This document shows positions 1 through 8,638 of a stretch of 39,556 nucleotides of DNA, one piece after another (within the stretch, counting starts at the first letter, position 1; each line of letters begins with the position of its first letter). The position numbers and the translations under genes were made by a program. Where the stretch lies: NCBI GenBank assembly GCA_902556265.1, contig CACDVM010000007.1:1-39556 (forward strand). Reading direction: 5' to 3'. The notes beneath the pieces were generated by a model, which had not been told where the DNA came from, searched no databases, and was given only the letters and a program-made list of their open reading frames with translations. Source of the stretch: an uncultured Pelagibacteraceae bacterium. GTDB lineage: Bacteria; Pseudomonadota; Alphaproteobacteria; Pelagibacterales; Pelagibacteraceae.

Positions 1-1
1 A

Positions 2-634
2 AAATCAGATTTATCTCAAGTAGCAACAGCACATTTGATTAGATTAATAATTATAATAACTTTATTCCCTTTTATAATTGTTAGTCTTTACCCAGCGGAA
101 GCTTTGGAATTAGAAAAATTTGATTATATGTCTCAAAATCATTTTGATTTAATTTTATTAATAATAGTTTCTTTAATATTTATTTTCTTTTTTGATAAAT
201 TTAAAGTTCCAGCAGCACTTCTCTCTGGAACATTAGTTGCAAGTGGTGTTCTACAGATATTTGATATTGCTTCTTATAAATTGCCAGATGCTTCAATTAA
301 TTTTTGTTTACTTATTTTAGGAGCATCAGTTGGATGTAGATTTGCTAACAAAACATTTAAAGAGGTAGCTAATAATTCTTTTCATGGCTTAGTTGCAACT
401 ATACTTCTAGTTTTATTAGGTTTAGTCGCAGCATACATTGCGACATTTTTTGTTGATAATAATTTTTTAAGTTTAATTTTATCTTTTTGTCCAGGTGGGA
501 TTTATGAAGTAGCTGTTATCGCAATAGCTTTCGATTTAGAACCTGACTTTGTGGCATTTCATCATATTATTAGATTATTATTTATATTATTCATTGTACC
601 TGTAATTTTAAGATTATTAGAAAAACTAAGATAA
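2..634 (+). CDS. AbrB-family membrane protein (3' part)
   Basis: Inner-membrane protein of the AbrB/ammonia monooxygenase-associated family (PF05145), a poorly understood transporter-like family. The reading frame is open to the left edge, so the true start lies outside the window. A TTG at 35 could be read as a start, but the residues before it (SDLSQVATAHLIRL) fit a continuing family repeat. Several hydrophobic segments are visible, and the C-terminal repeat carries the family-like CPGGIYEVAVIAIAF followed by DFVAFHHIIRLL. The family is usually about 340 residues, so roughly the last 60% is here. The 3' end overlaps the convergent glycosyltransferase by 9 bases. The substrate is unknown. 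Confidence 0.8.
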   Translation, partial: KSDLSQVATAHLIRLIIIITLFPFIIVSLYPAEALELEKFDYMSQNHFDLILLIIVSLIFIFFFDKFKVPAALLSGTLVASGVLQIFDIASYKLPDASINFCLLILGASVGCRFANKTFKEVANNSFHGLVATILLVLLGLVAAYIATFFVDNNFLSLILSFCPGGIYEVAVIAIAFDLEPDFVAFHHIIRLLFILFIVPVILRLLEKLR

Positions 635-1567
635 AGAATTGGTTAATCTTTCAAAAACTTTTTCAGCACTTAAGTTATTAAGGTCTGGTACTTCAATTGG
701 TTTGAAGTTTTCTCTTTCGATACTTACTTTGTAAGCTGTTGTGTGTTTACCAAATAATGTAAGGCCTACAGCTCCAACATGAGCTGTTATATGAGCAGGA
801 CCAGTATCATTAGCTACAACAAATGAACTATCTTTAATTAATGATGTTAATTGTGAAATATCTAATGCTCTTCCATTATCTAATAAAGCTAATGCATTGA
901 TATCTTTCGCATCATTAATTTCTGAGGGTCCAGGTGCTGTTACAATTTTATACTCATCACCATATCTATTTAAGACTAACTCAATAAGTTTATTGTAATG
1001 TGGCCATTTTTTTATTGCCAAATGTGGAGAACAAAAAGGAAATAATAAAATGTATTTATTTAACTTATAAAAATTTCTAATTTCACTGATGTCTGTAGAA
1101 GCCCAATTAAAGTCTGGTTTTAAAGTATTTATGGTGTTTAGGCCGGATTCTTTTAATTGATGATCAAATCTTTCAAGTACTGAGATTTTATCAAAGTCTT
1201 CTTTATTTTTATCTAATGGCAAAGTTGTGATTGAACTCGACCAAATTATTTTATCAGCTTTTGGGAAAAGAATGTTTTTATAAAAATTAGTTCTAGAAGA
1301 ATTTTGAAGATCAAAAACTTTCGAGAATTTATGCTTCTTGAGCTCTCTCATTAAAAAATATAAATAAATTAAATTATATCTAGGTAATCTCTTGTCTAAA
1401 ATTACTTGATGAATAAAAGGATTTTTTTTAAATAAATCAAAGTAAGGTTTAGTTGTAAGTAGAAATATTTGATCATTTTTATGGTTTTCAGATATGTCTT
1501 GAATTGCACCACTAGCTTGCGTTATATCTCCTAATGATCCGTGTTTAATAATTAAAATATTAGACAT
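626..1567 (-). CDS. Glycosyltransferase family 9 (heptosyltransferase-like)
   Basis: 313 residues, close to the usual length of ADP-heptose:LPS heptosyltransferases (GT9, GT-B fold), which add sugars to the LPS core on the cytoplasmic face of the inner membrane. The N-terminus IIKHGSLGDITQASGAI is the glycine-rich loop typical of the family. The C-terminal half has VVANDTGPAHITAHVGA, the GT9 donor-binding signature. The real donor sugar cannot be read from sequence. It is divergent from a DUF6165 gene across 32 bases, an arrangement repeated at 16160-17388. Confidence 0.85.
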   Translation of the reverse strand: MSNILIIKHGSLGDITQASGAIQDISENHKNDQIFLLTTKPYFDLFKKNPFIHQVILDKRLPRYNLIYLYFLMRELKKHKFSKVFDLQNSSRTNFYKNILFPKADKIIWSSSITTLPLDKNKEDFDKISVLERFDHQLKESGLNTINTLKPDFNWASTDISEIRNFYKLNKYILLFPFCSPHLAIKKWPHYNKLIELVLNRYGDEYKIVTAPGPSEINDAKDINALALLDNGRALDISQLTSLIKDSSFVVANDTGPAHITAHVGAVGLTLFGKHTTAYKVSIERENFKPIEVPDLNNLSAEKVFERLTNSLS

Positions 1568-1599
1568 ATTTATAACAAGATAGCACAGTATTTAAATTT

Positions 1600-1989
1600 A
1601 TGAATAAAATTATAGTTGAAGTTTCAGTTGGTGAACTTTTAGATAAAATTTCCATTTTAGAGATCAAGCAAGGGAAAATAAAAGATCCGGAAAAATTAAA
1701 GTTTATTAATAATGAACTCTCTATATTAAAAACTCAGCTAGAAAATAATGTTAAGTCTGATGAAAAACTGAATAATCTGTATGAGTCTCTAAAAAAAATA
1801 AATGCTAAGCTTTGGGTTATTGAAGATGACAAAAGACAATGTGAAAAAGATAAAGATTTTGGAGAAAAATTTATTAAACTTTCTAGAGATATACATTTTT
1901 TAAATGATGAACGGGCACAAATTAAACTAAGTATCAATGAACACACTGGTTCCAAAATAAAAGAAATTAAGGAATATACTAATTACTAA
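1600..1989 (+). CDS. DUF6165 family protein, copy 1
   Basis: 129-residue soluble, charged, helix-rich protein with no signal peptide. It carries VGELLDKISILEIK near the N-terminus, then LWVIEDDKRQ and a late NDERAQIKLSIN stretch, which I recognise as the DUF6165 family, of unknown function and often found beside glycosyltransferases. It is clearly paralogous to the 130-residue protein at 16996-17388. Here it is divergent from a GT9 gene and followed by the M24 gene after 7 bases. A helper role in surface glycan assembly is inference only. Confidence 0.75.
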   Translation: MNKIIVEVSVGELLDKISILEIKQGKIKDPEKLKFINNELSILKTQLENNVKSDEKLNNLYESLKKINAKLWVIEDDKRQCEKDKDFGEKFIKLSRDIHFLNDERAQIKLSINEHTGSKIKEIKEYTNY

Positions 1990-1996
1990 ATAACTA

Positions 1997-3148
1997 ATGG
2001 CACTTCATTTTTCAAAAGAAGAATTTTCAAAAAGAAAATCAAACGTTCTTACATCTATGAAAGAACAAAATTTGGATGCTCTATTAATGTTTAGACAAGA
2101 GTCTATGTATTGGCTTACAGGTTATGATACTTTTGGCTATGTTTTTTTTCAAACTTTAGTTTTGGATAAAAATGGTAATACAATTCTGCTAACAAGAGCA
2201 CCAGACTTAAGACAGGCTCAAAATACTTCAAACATTAAAGATATTAGAATTTGGGTTGATAAAGACGGTTCAAATCCAACTGATGATCTTAAAATAATTT
2301 TAGATGAACTTTCCTTAAAGGGAAAAAAAATAGGTATTGAATACGAAGCTTATGGAATGACTGGACGCAATGCATTGCGATTAAACGAGTCTTTAAAAGA
2401 TTATTGTGAATTAAAGGATCAATCAGAATTAATTACAAAATTAAGAGTAATTAAATCTCGTGAAGAAATTGTCTATGTAAAAAAAGCTGCAGAGTTAGCA
2501 GACAAAGCATTAAACGAAGCTTGGAAACACACAAAAGCTGGCGCATCAGAAGCTAAAATATTAGCTGAAATGCAAAAAGCAGTTTTGGAAGGTGGCGGAG
2601 ATTATCCAGCGAATGAATATATAATTGGGTCTGGACTTAATGCACTTTTGTGTAGATATCAATCTGAGAAAAGAAATTTGTCACATCAAGATCAATTAAG
2701 TATTGAATGGGCAGGTACTTACAAGCATTATCACTCAGCAATGTTTAGGACTATCCCTATTGGCAAAGCTGATGCAAAACATATTAAAATGCACGGAGCA
2801 TGTGTTGAAGCTTTAAAAAATTGTGAGAAAAAATTAAAACCTGGAAATAAAGTTGGTGAGGTTTTTGATATTCATGCCAAAACTTTTGATAACTTGGGGT
2901 ACAATAAAGCTAGAATGAACGCCTGTGGTTATTCATTAGGTTCAACATTTTCACCTAATTGGATGGATTGGCCAATGTTATACACAGGAAATCCTTATAT
3001 AATTCAACCTGGTAATGTTTTTTTTATGCATATGATTTTAATGGATTCTGATAACCAATTGGCAATGAATTTAGGAGAGACCTATTTGGTAACTGATGAA
3101 GGTAATGAAAGATTAGGTAAACAAAAACTAGATTTAGTAGTCCTTTAA
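1997..3148 (+). CDS. M24-fold (creatinase/Xaa-Pro peptidase-like) hydrolase
   Basis: 383 residues with an N-terminal creatinase-like domain (about 10-140) and a C-terminal pita-bread catalytic domain (about 155-375). The normal metal ligands are altered: SIEWAG (E237) replaces the first Asp motif, HSAMFRT puts A248 where DxTRT-type enzymes have the second Asp, and GYSLG puts Y312 in place of the usual His. E361 in LGETYLVTDEG is kept. This pattern fits the metal-independent creatinase/ectoine-hydrolase side of the family better than a true aminopeptidase. It probably hydrolyses a small amidine, lactam or dipeptide-like compound; the substrate is unknown. It overlaps the convergent permease gene by 4 bases. 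Confidence 0.75.
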   Translation: MALHFSKEEFSKRKSNVLTSMKEQNLDALLMFRQESMYWLTGYDTFGYVFFQTLVLDKNGNTILLTRAPDLRQAQNTSNIKDIRIWVDKDGSNPTDDLKIILDELSLKGKKIGIEYEAYGMTGRNALRLNESLKDYCELKDQSELITKLRVIKSREEIVYVKKAAELADKALNEAWKHTKAGASEAKILAEMQKAVLEGGGDYPANEYIIGSGLNALLCRYQSEKRNLSHQDQLSIEWAGTYKHYHSAMFRTIPIGKADAKHIKMHGACVEALKNCEKKLKPGNKVGEVFDIHAKTFDNLGYNKARMNACGYSLGSTFSPNWMDWPMLYTGNPYIIQPGNVFFMHMILMDSDNQLAMNLGETYLVTDEGNERLGKQKLDLVVL

Positions 3149-3822
3149 TTAAAACTATACTTTTTTTCTAAAAATTTAATCACATTGTGAATAATAAAGG
3201 TCATAAACAAATATATACTTCCAGCAACGATGAAAACCTCAACAGGTTTAAATGTTGTTGAAATAATATATTTTGCAACACCAGTTAGGTCCATGATTGT
3301 TACTGTGCTAGCTAAAGAAGTGCCTTTCATCATTAAGATAATTTCATTACCATAAGCTGGTAGAGATTGTCTAATAGCGATTGGTATCTGGATTTTATAA
3401 AAAATTATATTACTTGAAATTCCTAAACTTTTGCCAGCCTCAATTATACCTGGTTTAATTGTTTGAAAAGCGGACCTTAAAATTTCTGAGGTGTAAGCTC
3501 CTGTATTTAAAGCAAAAGCAATGATAGCACACCAGTATGGTTCTTTTAAAATTATCCATAAAAAAGTTGATCTTAGATATTCAATTTGACCTAACCCGAA
3601 ATAAATAATGAATATCTGGACTAATAATGGCGTTCCTCTAAAGACATATGAGTAACCATAAGCAAATTTATTAACAATAATATTTTTATTTAATCTTAAA
3701 ATTGCAAATAACAAACCAATGAATAATCCAATAATTAATGAAACCGATAAAAGTTTTAATGTAATCAAAGCTGCATTTAATAATTTTGGTAGGCTGTTGA
3801 TCATGAGTTCGAGATCCATCAA
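3145..3822 (-). CDS. Polar amino-acid ABC transporter permease (HisM-like)
   Basis: 225-residue inner-membrane permease of the polar amino acid uptake family, with about five hydrophobic segments. The EAA loop that contacts the ATPase is visible as EAGKSLGISSNIIFYKIQIP. An FRGTPLLVQ motif after the second helix is typical of HisM/HisQ/ArtM proteins. Its ATG overlaps the stop of the upstream permease gene by 4 bases, so the two are translationally coupled. With the partner permease at 3819-4511 and the binding protein at 4560-5390 it forms an importer, but no ATPase gene is adjacent. Confidence 0.9.
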   Translation of the reverse strand: MMDLELMINSLPKLLNAALITLKLLSVSLIIGLFIGLLFAILRLNKNIIVNKFAYGYSYVFRGTPLLVQIFIIYFGLGQIEYLRSTFLWIILKEPYWCAIIAFALNTGAYTSEILRSAFQTIKPGIIEAGKSLGISSNIIFYKIQIPIAIRQSLPAYGNEIILMMKGTSLASTVTIMDLTGVAKYIISTTFKPVEVFIVAGSIYLFMTFIIHNVIKFLEKKYSFN

Positions 3823-4511
3823 TACCCCCTACTATATTTTAACTCTAATCTATTAATTATTTTCATACTTAAAAATGTTAATAATAAATACAAAACAGCA
3901 GCAAAAGAGTAAAAGAACAGTGGGTCTCTGGTAGAACCTGCGGCGATATAAGACTGTCTCATAATTTCTACCAATCCCGTTACAGAAATTAAAGAGGTAT
4001 CCTTGAGAGTTATTTGCCAAACATTGCTCAAATTTGGGATTGCTAACCTTAAAGTTTGCGGAAGAATAATCTTAAAAAATTGACCAAACTTATTAAGTCC
4101 TAAAGTTTTAGCAGCTTCAAATTGACCTTTATCAATGGATTGTATTGCTCCTCTAAACACCTCTGTCGAGTAGGCACCAGAAATTATTCCTATTGCAAAT
4201 GCACCTGTGATGAATGCATTTATTTCTATATATTCATTATAACCGAAAATTGATGCAACATACATGACTGCACCTGTTCCACCAAAAAAGAAAAGGTAAA
4301 TTACTAATAGTTCTGGAACACCTCTTATGACAGTAGTGTATGAATTTCCAACAAAATTGAAAAATTTATTTTTTGATAATTTGAGTGGAGTAAATATTAG
4401 AGCAAAAAAAAATCCAATTATCATAGCTGTTATTGAAACAGCTATAGTCATTAGAGTGGCAATGAAAAGTTCATCTCCCCAACCAGTTTTTCCAAATGCT
4501 AGAAGTTCCAT
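3819..4511 (-). CDS. Polar amino-acid ABC transporter permease (HisQ-like)
   Basis: 230-residue permease, partner of the gene at 3145-3822. About five hydrophobic segments are visible. VIRGVPELLVIY is the conserved motif of the family, and the EAA loop reads EAAKTLGLNKFGQFFKIILP. It lies 48 bases downstream of the binding-protein gene on the same strand, in the usual order of binding protein, permease, permease. Cationic amino acids are the likely cargo, judged from the binding protein. Confidence 0.9.
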   Translation of the reverse strand: MELLAFGKTGWGDELFIATLMTIAVSITAMIIGFFFALIFTPLKLSKNKFFNFVGNSYTTVIRGVPELLVIYLFFFGGTGAVMYVASIFGYNEYIEINAFITGAFAIGIISGAYSTEVFRGAIQSIDKGQFEAAKTLGLNKFGQFFKIILPQTLRLAIPNLSNVWQITLKDTSLISVTGLVEIMRQSYIAAGSTRDPLFFYSFAAVLYLLLTFLSMKIINRLELKYSRGY

Positions 4512-4559
4512 AAAGATTGGCGACTATATATTATATATGGTCGCCAAATCTAAAATTAA

Positions 4560-5390
4560 TTACATAGAAGCGTCAAAACCGAACCATTTAGTAGCAATTC
4601 TACTTATGTCTCCGTTCTTTCTTGCTTTATCAATAGCTCTGTTAAATGCTTTTAAAAGTTCAGTATCATCTTGTCTAATACCAACTCCAACACCATTACC
4701 AAATGCTCCACCAGAAAAAGTTGGACCAACAAGTACAACTGGTTTTCCTGATTTTTCTGCGTAATCACTAAATGCTACTGCTGCAGCTAGTGCAACATCA
4801 CATCTTCCAGAAGCTAAATCTAAGTTTACTTCATCTTGTGTTTTGTAAGTTCTTAAATTTACTTTACCTACGTCACCTGACTCTAAAAAGTTTTGGTGGA
4901 TAGTTCCTGTTTGAGTACAAACAGTTTTTCCAGCTAGTGCTGCTGTAATTGTTTTTAAAGCTTTTTTAGCATCACTGTTAGGACTTGAAAGACCTATGCC
5001 AGCAGGTGTTTTCATTCCCTCTAGATCAGAACCTTTCATTACAGCTAATGAAGCAACTTCATCTGCATAGCCTTGAGAAAAACTTATTGCTTTTTTTCTT
5101 TCATCAGTAATTGACATTCCAGCCATAATAGCATCAAATTTTCTCATTATAAGAGCCGGTATCATACCATCCCAGTCTTGTTCAACTATTACACATTGTT
5201 TACCGATATATCTACAAAGTGTGTAAGCTAATTCAACTTCAAATCCAATTAATTTACCTGAGGCATCTTTTGAATTCCATGGAGGATAAGCTCCTTCAGT
5301 TCCAATTTTGATTTTGTCAGAAGCATAAACATTTCCAACAATTAGCAAAGAAGCTAGAACTGAAAAAATTGTTTTTTTTAGTATATTCAT
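4560..5390 (-). CDS. Periplasmic amino-acid binding protein (Lys/Arg/Orn or opine type)
   Basis: 276 residues with a cleavable signal peptide (about 1-23, ending VYA before SDK) and a type II periplasmic binding fold (SBP_bac_3, PF00497). The segments IGTEGAYPPWNS, GFEVELAYTLC and DWDGMIPALIMRKFDAIMAG resemble the LAO/histidine/octopine-binding proteins. Two internal Cys pairs may form disulfides. The start is fixed by a strong Shine-Dalgarno AAAGGAGAA at 5395-5403 on the minus strand. First gene of a three-gene importer operon. The exact ligand cannot be told from sequence. Confidence 0.92.
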   Translation of the reverse strand: MNILKKTIFSVLASLLIVGNVYASDKIKIGTEGAYPPWNSKDASGKLIGFEVELAYTLCRYIGKQCVIVEQDWDGMIPALIMRKFDAIMAGMSITDERKKAISFSQGYADEVASLAVMKGSDLEGMKTPAGIGLSSPNSDAKKALKTITAALAGKTVCTQTGTIHQNFLESGDVGKVNLRTYKTQDEVNLDLASGRCDVALAAAVAFSDYAEKSGKPVVLVGPTFSGGAFGNGVGVGIRQDDTELLKAFNRAIDKARKNGDISRIATKWFGFDASM

Positions 5391-5394
5391 TATG

Positions 5395-5403
5395 TTCTCC
5401 TTT
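5395..5403 (-). promoter_or_regulatory. Strong Shine-Dalgarno of the amino-acid binding protein
   Basis: The minus strand reads AAAGGAGAA just before the ATG at 5390. Such full SD sites are uncommon in this window, which agrees with high expression of binding proteins. Confidence 0.7.
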
Positions 5404-5454
5404 AATAATTATGTGATAAGTATTTCACAAAATATAGACTTTAAAAAGAAAAAA

Positions 5455-6498
5455 TTAGTGATTTATTGAAGAAGAAAAATTCCAAGAACAGTCAAAACTA
5501 GGTATGTAAACTCTAGATAAATTAGTGTTTCCAAAATGATGATTAAATATATTTAACCAATTTTCAACTTGAAGAGGTTTTTTATCCTGACTTCCTACCT
5601 GGGTGGTAATTACTCCCTTTGGTTTTAATATCCTTACTAGTGAGTCCATATTTTTTGAAGCTAAATCAATACAAAATTGGTCATCATTTAGATCAACAAA
5701 TATGTGGTCATATATATCATCACCAACTGATTTTATACTTTCAAATGCATCCCCCCAAACACATTTAACTGAATTTTTTTCAGTAGCTTTTTTTCCAATA
5801 TCTCCTAAATGTTTATTACATACTTCAACTACTTCTTGATCAAGTTCATACCAATCAACAAAATTAAACTTTTTAGAAATACATTCTCTTGCAACTCCAC
5901 CATCACCTCCACCAATAATAGCGGCTCTTTCATTATTTTTATTTAATTTTAAACCAGCACCAACAAAAGTTGAGCTATATAAGTGTTCATCAGATGTTGC
6001 TACTTGAATTTCCCCATCAATAAATAAAGATTTACCAAATTGTTCTAGTTCCAGTATTTCAATATGTTGACCAACTTTAGATTTAAAATCTTCCAAAACA
6101 TCATTCACTACATATGACTTTTGTAGTCCAGGTGAACTATAAATGTCATGGTAAAGTGATCTTGTATCTCTATTAAATATTTTTTTGACAATTCTTTTGT
6201 GATTAAATTCTTTTTTAACAATATCGATTGCAACAGAAGGGCTAATTGCTCCGCAGGTAAAAAAATCAAAGCTTATTATCCCTTTTTCTGGAAAGGTATG
6301 AAAACTTATATGACTTTCAGCTAATAGAGCCAAAATAGTAAAACCTTGAGGTTCAAATTTATATTTAGATATATTTAATATAGTAACATCGGCTGCTTTA
6401 GCTATTTTATTTATAACTTTTTCATAAACTGATGGATCATACTCTTTTGTAGTGCCAATAATATCTAAGGTAATGTGCTCCCCTACTTTTTTTACCAT
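5455..6498 (-). CDS. speD-speE: Fused S-adenosylmethionine decarboxylase / spermidine synthase
   Basis: 347-residue fusion. Residues 1-120 are a SpeD-type AdoMet decarboxylase: ESHISFHTFPE holds the self-cleavage site (E61-S62, with S62 giving the pyruvoyl group), with H67 and C81 (FFTCG) as expected catalytic residues. Residues from about 135 onward are a spermidine synthase: GEIQVATSDEHLYSS and the AdoMet-binding IIGGGDGGVARE. The usual DSxDP-like motif is changed to VDLNDDQFC. Together they would convert AdoMet and putrescine to spermidine and methylthioadenosine. The MTA salvage genes mtnP, mtnA and apt lie within 5 kb, which supports the assignment. It is divergent from the aldolase fusion across 99 bases. 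Confidence 0.9.
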   Translation of the reverse strand: MVKKVGEHITLDIIGTTKEYDPSVYEKVINKIAKAADVTILNISKYKFEPQGFTILALLAESHISFHTFPEKGIISFDFFTCGAISPSVAIDIVKKEFNHKRIVKKIFNRDTRSLYHDIYSSPGLQKSYVVNDVLEDFKSKVGQHIEILELEQFGKSLFIDGEIQVATSDEHLYSSTFVGAGLKLNKNNERAAIIGGGDGGVARECISKKFNFVDWYELDQEVVEVCNKHLGDIGKKATEKNSVKCVWGDAFESIKSVGDDIYDHIFVDLNDDQFCIDLASKNMDSLVRILKPKGVITTQVGSQDKKPLQVENWLNIFNHHFGNTNLSRVYIPSFDCSWNFSSSINH

Positions 6499-6584
6499 TT
6501 TAGTTCCCCGATTCTTGTTCTATAGTAGCTAAACAAATTTTTTTACTTCTTTCAAATAAAAAACTACTGTAAAACTTTATCCAC

Positions 6585-6592
6585 AAGGAAGG
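6585..6592 (+). promoter_or_regulatory. Shine-Dalgarno fixing the TTG start of the aldolase fusion
   Basis: AAGGAAGG ends 5 bases before the TTG at 6598. No ATG lies nearby in frame, so this site decides the start. Confidence 0.65.
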
Positions 6593-6597
6593 TAATT

Positions 6598-8631
6598 TTG
6601 AAAAATAATTGGTCAAACACAGAAGCAAATAAATACATAAAAAAATATAGAAGCCTTGGGCACTCTAAAGATATGGCTCTTCGTGTATATACAACAAGAT
6701 TATTAGGAAGAAATAGTGAACTAGTTTTACATGGTGGTGGAAATACCTCCGTAAAAACATCAATTAAAGATATAGATGGAAAAAAATATGATGTTCTTTG
6801 TGTTAAAGGTAGTGGCTGGGACATGGCTGAAATTGAACCTGAGGGTTTACCAGCAGTAAAATTACAACCTCTGCTATCATTAAAAAATAAAAAACACCTT
6901 AGTGATGAAGATATGGTTGCATTTCAAAAAAGAAATTTAATTGATATAAGATCTCCAAACCCTTCTGTAGAAACTTTTCTTCACGCTTTCTTGCCTTTTA
7001 AGTTTGTTGATCATACACATTCAGATGCAATAATGAATGTCACAAATAGATCAAATGGAAAAGATTTATGCAAAAAAATTTTTGGCTCAAAAGTAAGTAT
7101 TGTACCTTATGTTATGCCAGGTTTTGGTTTGGCTCAAAAAATTAACGAAGTTTATTCAAAAAATCCAAAAATTAATTGTTTAATACTCTTAAATCACGGG
7201 ATTTTCACTTTTGATAATGATGCTAAAAAATCTTATGATCTAATGATAAAATATGTGTCAATTGCTGAAAATGCCGTAAAAAAAATTAAAAGAAAAAAAA
7301 TAAAACAAATAAAAAGTTATAATACTAAATTTAGACCAGATGAAATTGCTCCGATTTTAAGAGGATTATTGTCAGAAACTAAAGATCAAAAATTTATTCT
7401 AAATTACAGATCTAATAAAACTTTAAATTATTTTATAAATGGCAAAGAAGTTAAAAGATATTCAGTTATTGGGACTGCTACTCCAGATCACGTAATTAGA
7501 GTAAAACCTTTTCCATTAGTAATTACGCCGAAGCGAAATTCAAGTATTGATGATTTTAAAAAGTTAGCAGAAAAAAGTTTTCAGAATTATAGAAAAAAAT
7601 ATATTAAATATTTCGACAATAATAAAAAGAAAGTAAAAGGCAAAAAAACAATGCTTGATACTTCTCCAAGAGTAATTTTAGTTCAAAATGTTGGATTATT
7701 TAGTGTAGGTGATAGTTTAAATGCTTCTAAAATAGCAGGAGATTTAACTGAAACAAATGCAAGAGTAATTTCTTCAGTAGAAGAAACCACAAGATATAAG
7801 TTTATACCAGAAAAAGATTTATTCGATGTTGAATATTGGTCATTAGAGCAAGCCAAAATAAAAAAAGCTAAAAAAATTCTTCAAGGAAATGTTGTTGTAA
7901 TCACAGGTGGTTTTGGAGCAATTGGTTCAGAAACTTATAAGCTTTTTAAAAGTTATGGTGCCGAAATAGTCTTGCTTGATTATAATAAAAAAAAAGTAAA
8001 AGAAATGCAGTCAAAAATTAAAGATCTTTGTTTACATTGTGATGTAAGAAATAAAAATAGTATAAAAAAAGCTTTCAAAATAATTAGTGAACAATACGGT
8101 GGAATAGATATCCTAATTTCAAATGCTGGAACTGCAATTGCTGGTTCAATAGCTGAAGTAGATGATAAAATTTTAAGAATGAGTTTTGAGGACAATTTTT
8201 TTTCACATCAAAATTGTGCATCTGAAACTATTAAAATTATGAAAAAACAAAATACTCAAGGATGTTTGTTGTTTAATATTTCCAAACAATCAGTAAATCC
8301 TGGTAAAAACTTTGGTCCTTATGGTCTTCCAAAAACTGCTTTGTTAAGTCTATGTAAACAGTATGCGGTTGATTATGGATCTCTGGGAATAAGATCGAAT
8401 GGAGTAAATGCTGATAGAATTAGAAGTGGTTTGTTAAATGATGGAATGATTAAATCTAGAGCAAAAGCTAGAGAAATTTCTACCGATGAATATATGAAAG
8501 GAAACTTGCTTTTAAACGAGGTAAAAGCAGAAGATGTTGCTAAAGCATTTTTTCATTTAGCTATTTCAAAAAAAACAACTGGTGCGGTTTTAACTGTAGA
8601 TGGTGGAAATATTGCTGCATCTTTAAGATAA
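6598..8631 (+). CDS. Bifunctional class II aldolase / short-chain dehydrogenase
   Basis: 677-residue fusion. Residues about 20-240 are a class II (zinc) aldolase/adducin domain: LHGGGNTSVK, PSVETF with the candidate catalytic Glu, DHTHSDAIMN and LNHGIF as the three His zinc ligands. From about residue 430 there is an SDR domain: VVITGGFGAIG for NAD(P), LISNAG, a Ser in FNISKQS and YGLPK as YxxxK. The best-known relatives are rhamnulose-1-phosphate aldolase/lactaldehyde dehydrogenase fusions. Because spermidine synthase, mtnA, mtnP and apt surround it, cleavage of methylthioribulose-1-phosphate to DHAP and methylthioacetaldehyde, then redox of the aldehyde, is a good hypothesis. The TTG start is supported by AAGGAAGG at 6585-6592. 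Confidence 0.88.
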   Translation: MKNNWSNTEANKYIKKYRSLGHSKDMALRVYTTRLLGRNSELVLHGGGNTSVKTSIKDIDGKKYDVLCVKGSGWDMAEIEPEGLPAVKLQPLLSLKNKKHLSDEDMVAFQKRNLIDIRSPNPSVETFLHAFLPFKFVDHTHSDAIMNVTNRSNGKDLCKKIFGSKVSIVPYVMPGFGLAQKINEVYSKNPKINCLILLNHGIFTFDNDAKKSYDLMIKYVSIAENAVKKIKRKKIKQIKSYNTKFRPDEIAPILRGLLSETKDQKFILNYRSNKTLNYFINGKEVKRYSVIGTATPDHVIRVKPFPLVITPKRNSSIDDFKKLAEKSFQNYRKKYIKYFDNNKKKVKGKKTMLDTSPRVILVQNVGLFSVGDSLNASKIAGDLTETNARVISSVEETTRYKFIPEKDLFDVEYWSLEQAKIKKAKKILQGNVVVITGGFGAIGSETYKLFKSYGAEIVLLDYNKKKVKEMQSKIKDLCLHCDVRNKNSIKKAFKIISEQYGGIDILISNAGTAIAGSIAEVDDKILRMSFEDNFFSHQNCASETIKIMKKQNTQGCLLFNISKQSVNPGKNFGPYGLPKTALLSLCKQYAVDYGSLGIRSNGVNADRIRSGLLNDGMIKSRAKAREISTDEYMKGNLLLNEVKAEDVAKAFFHLAISKKTTGAVLTVDGGNIAASLR

Positions 8632-8638
8632 ATTAGTT

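Noticed and set aside
4327..4764. 145-residue open frame opposite the ABC permease and binding protein
   Set aside because: Antisense shadow of two clear genes and without a recognisable motif.
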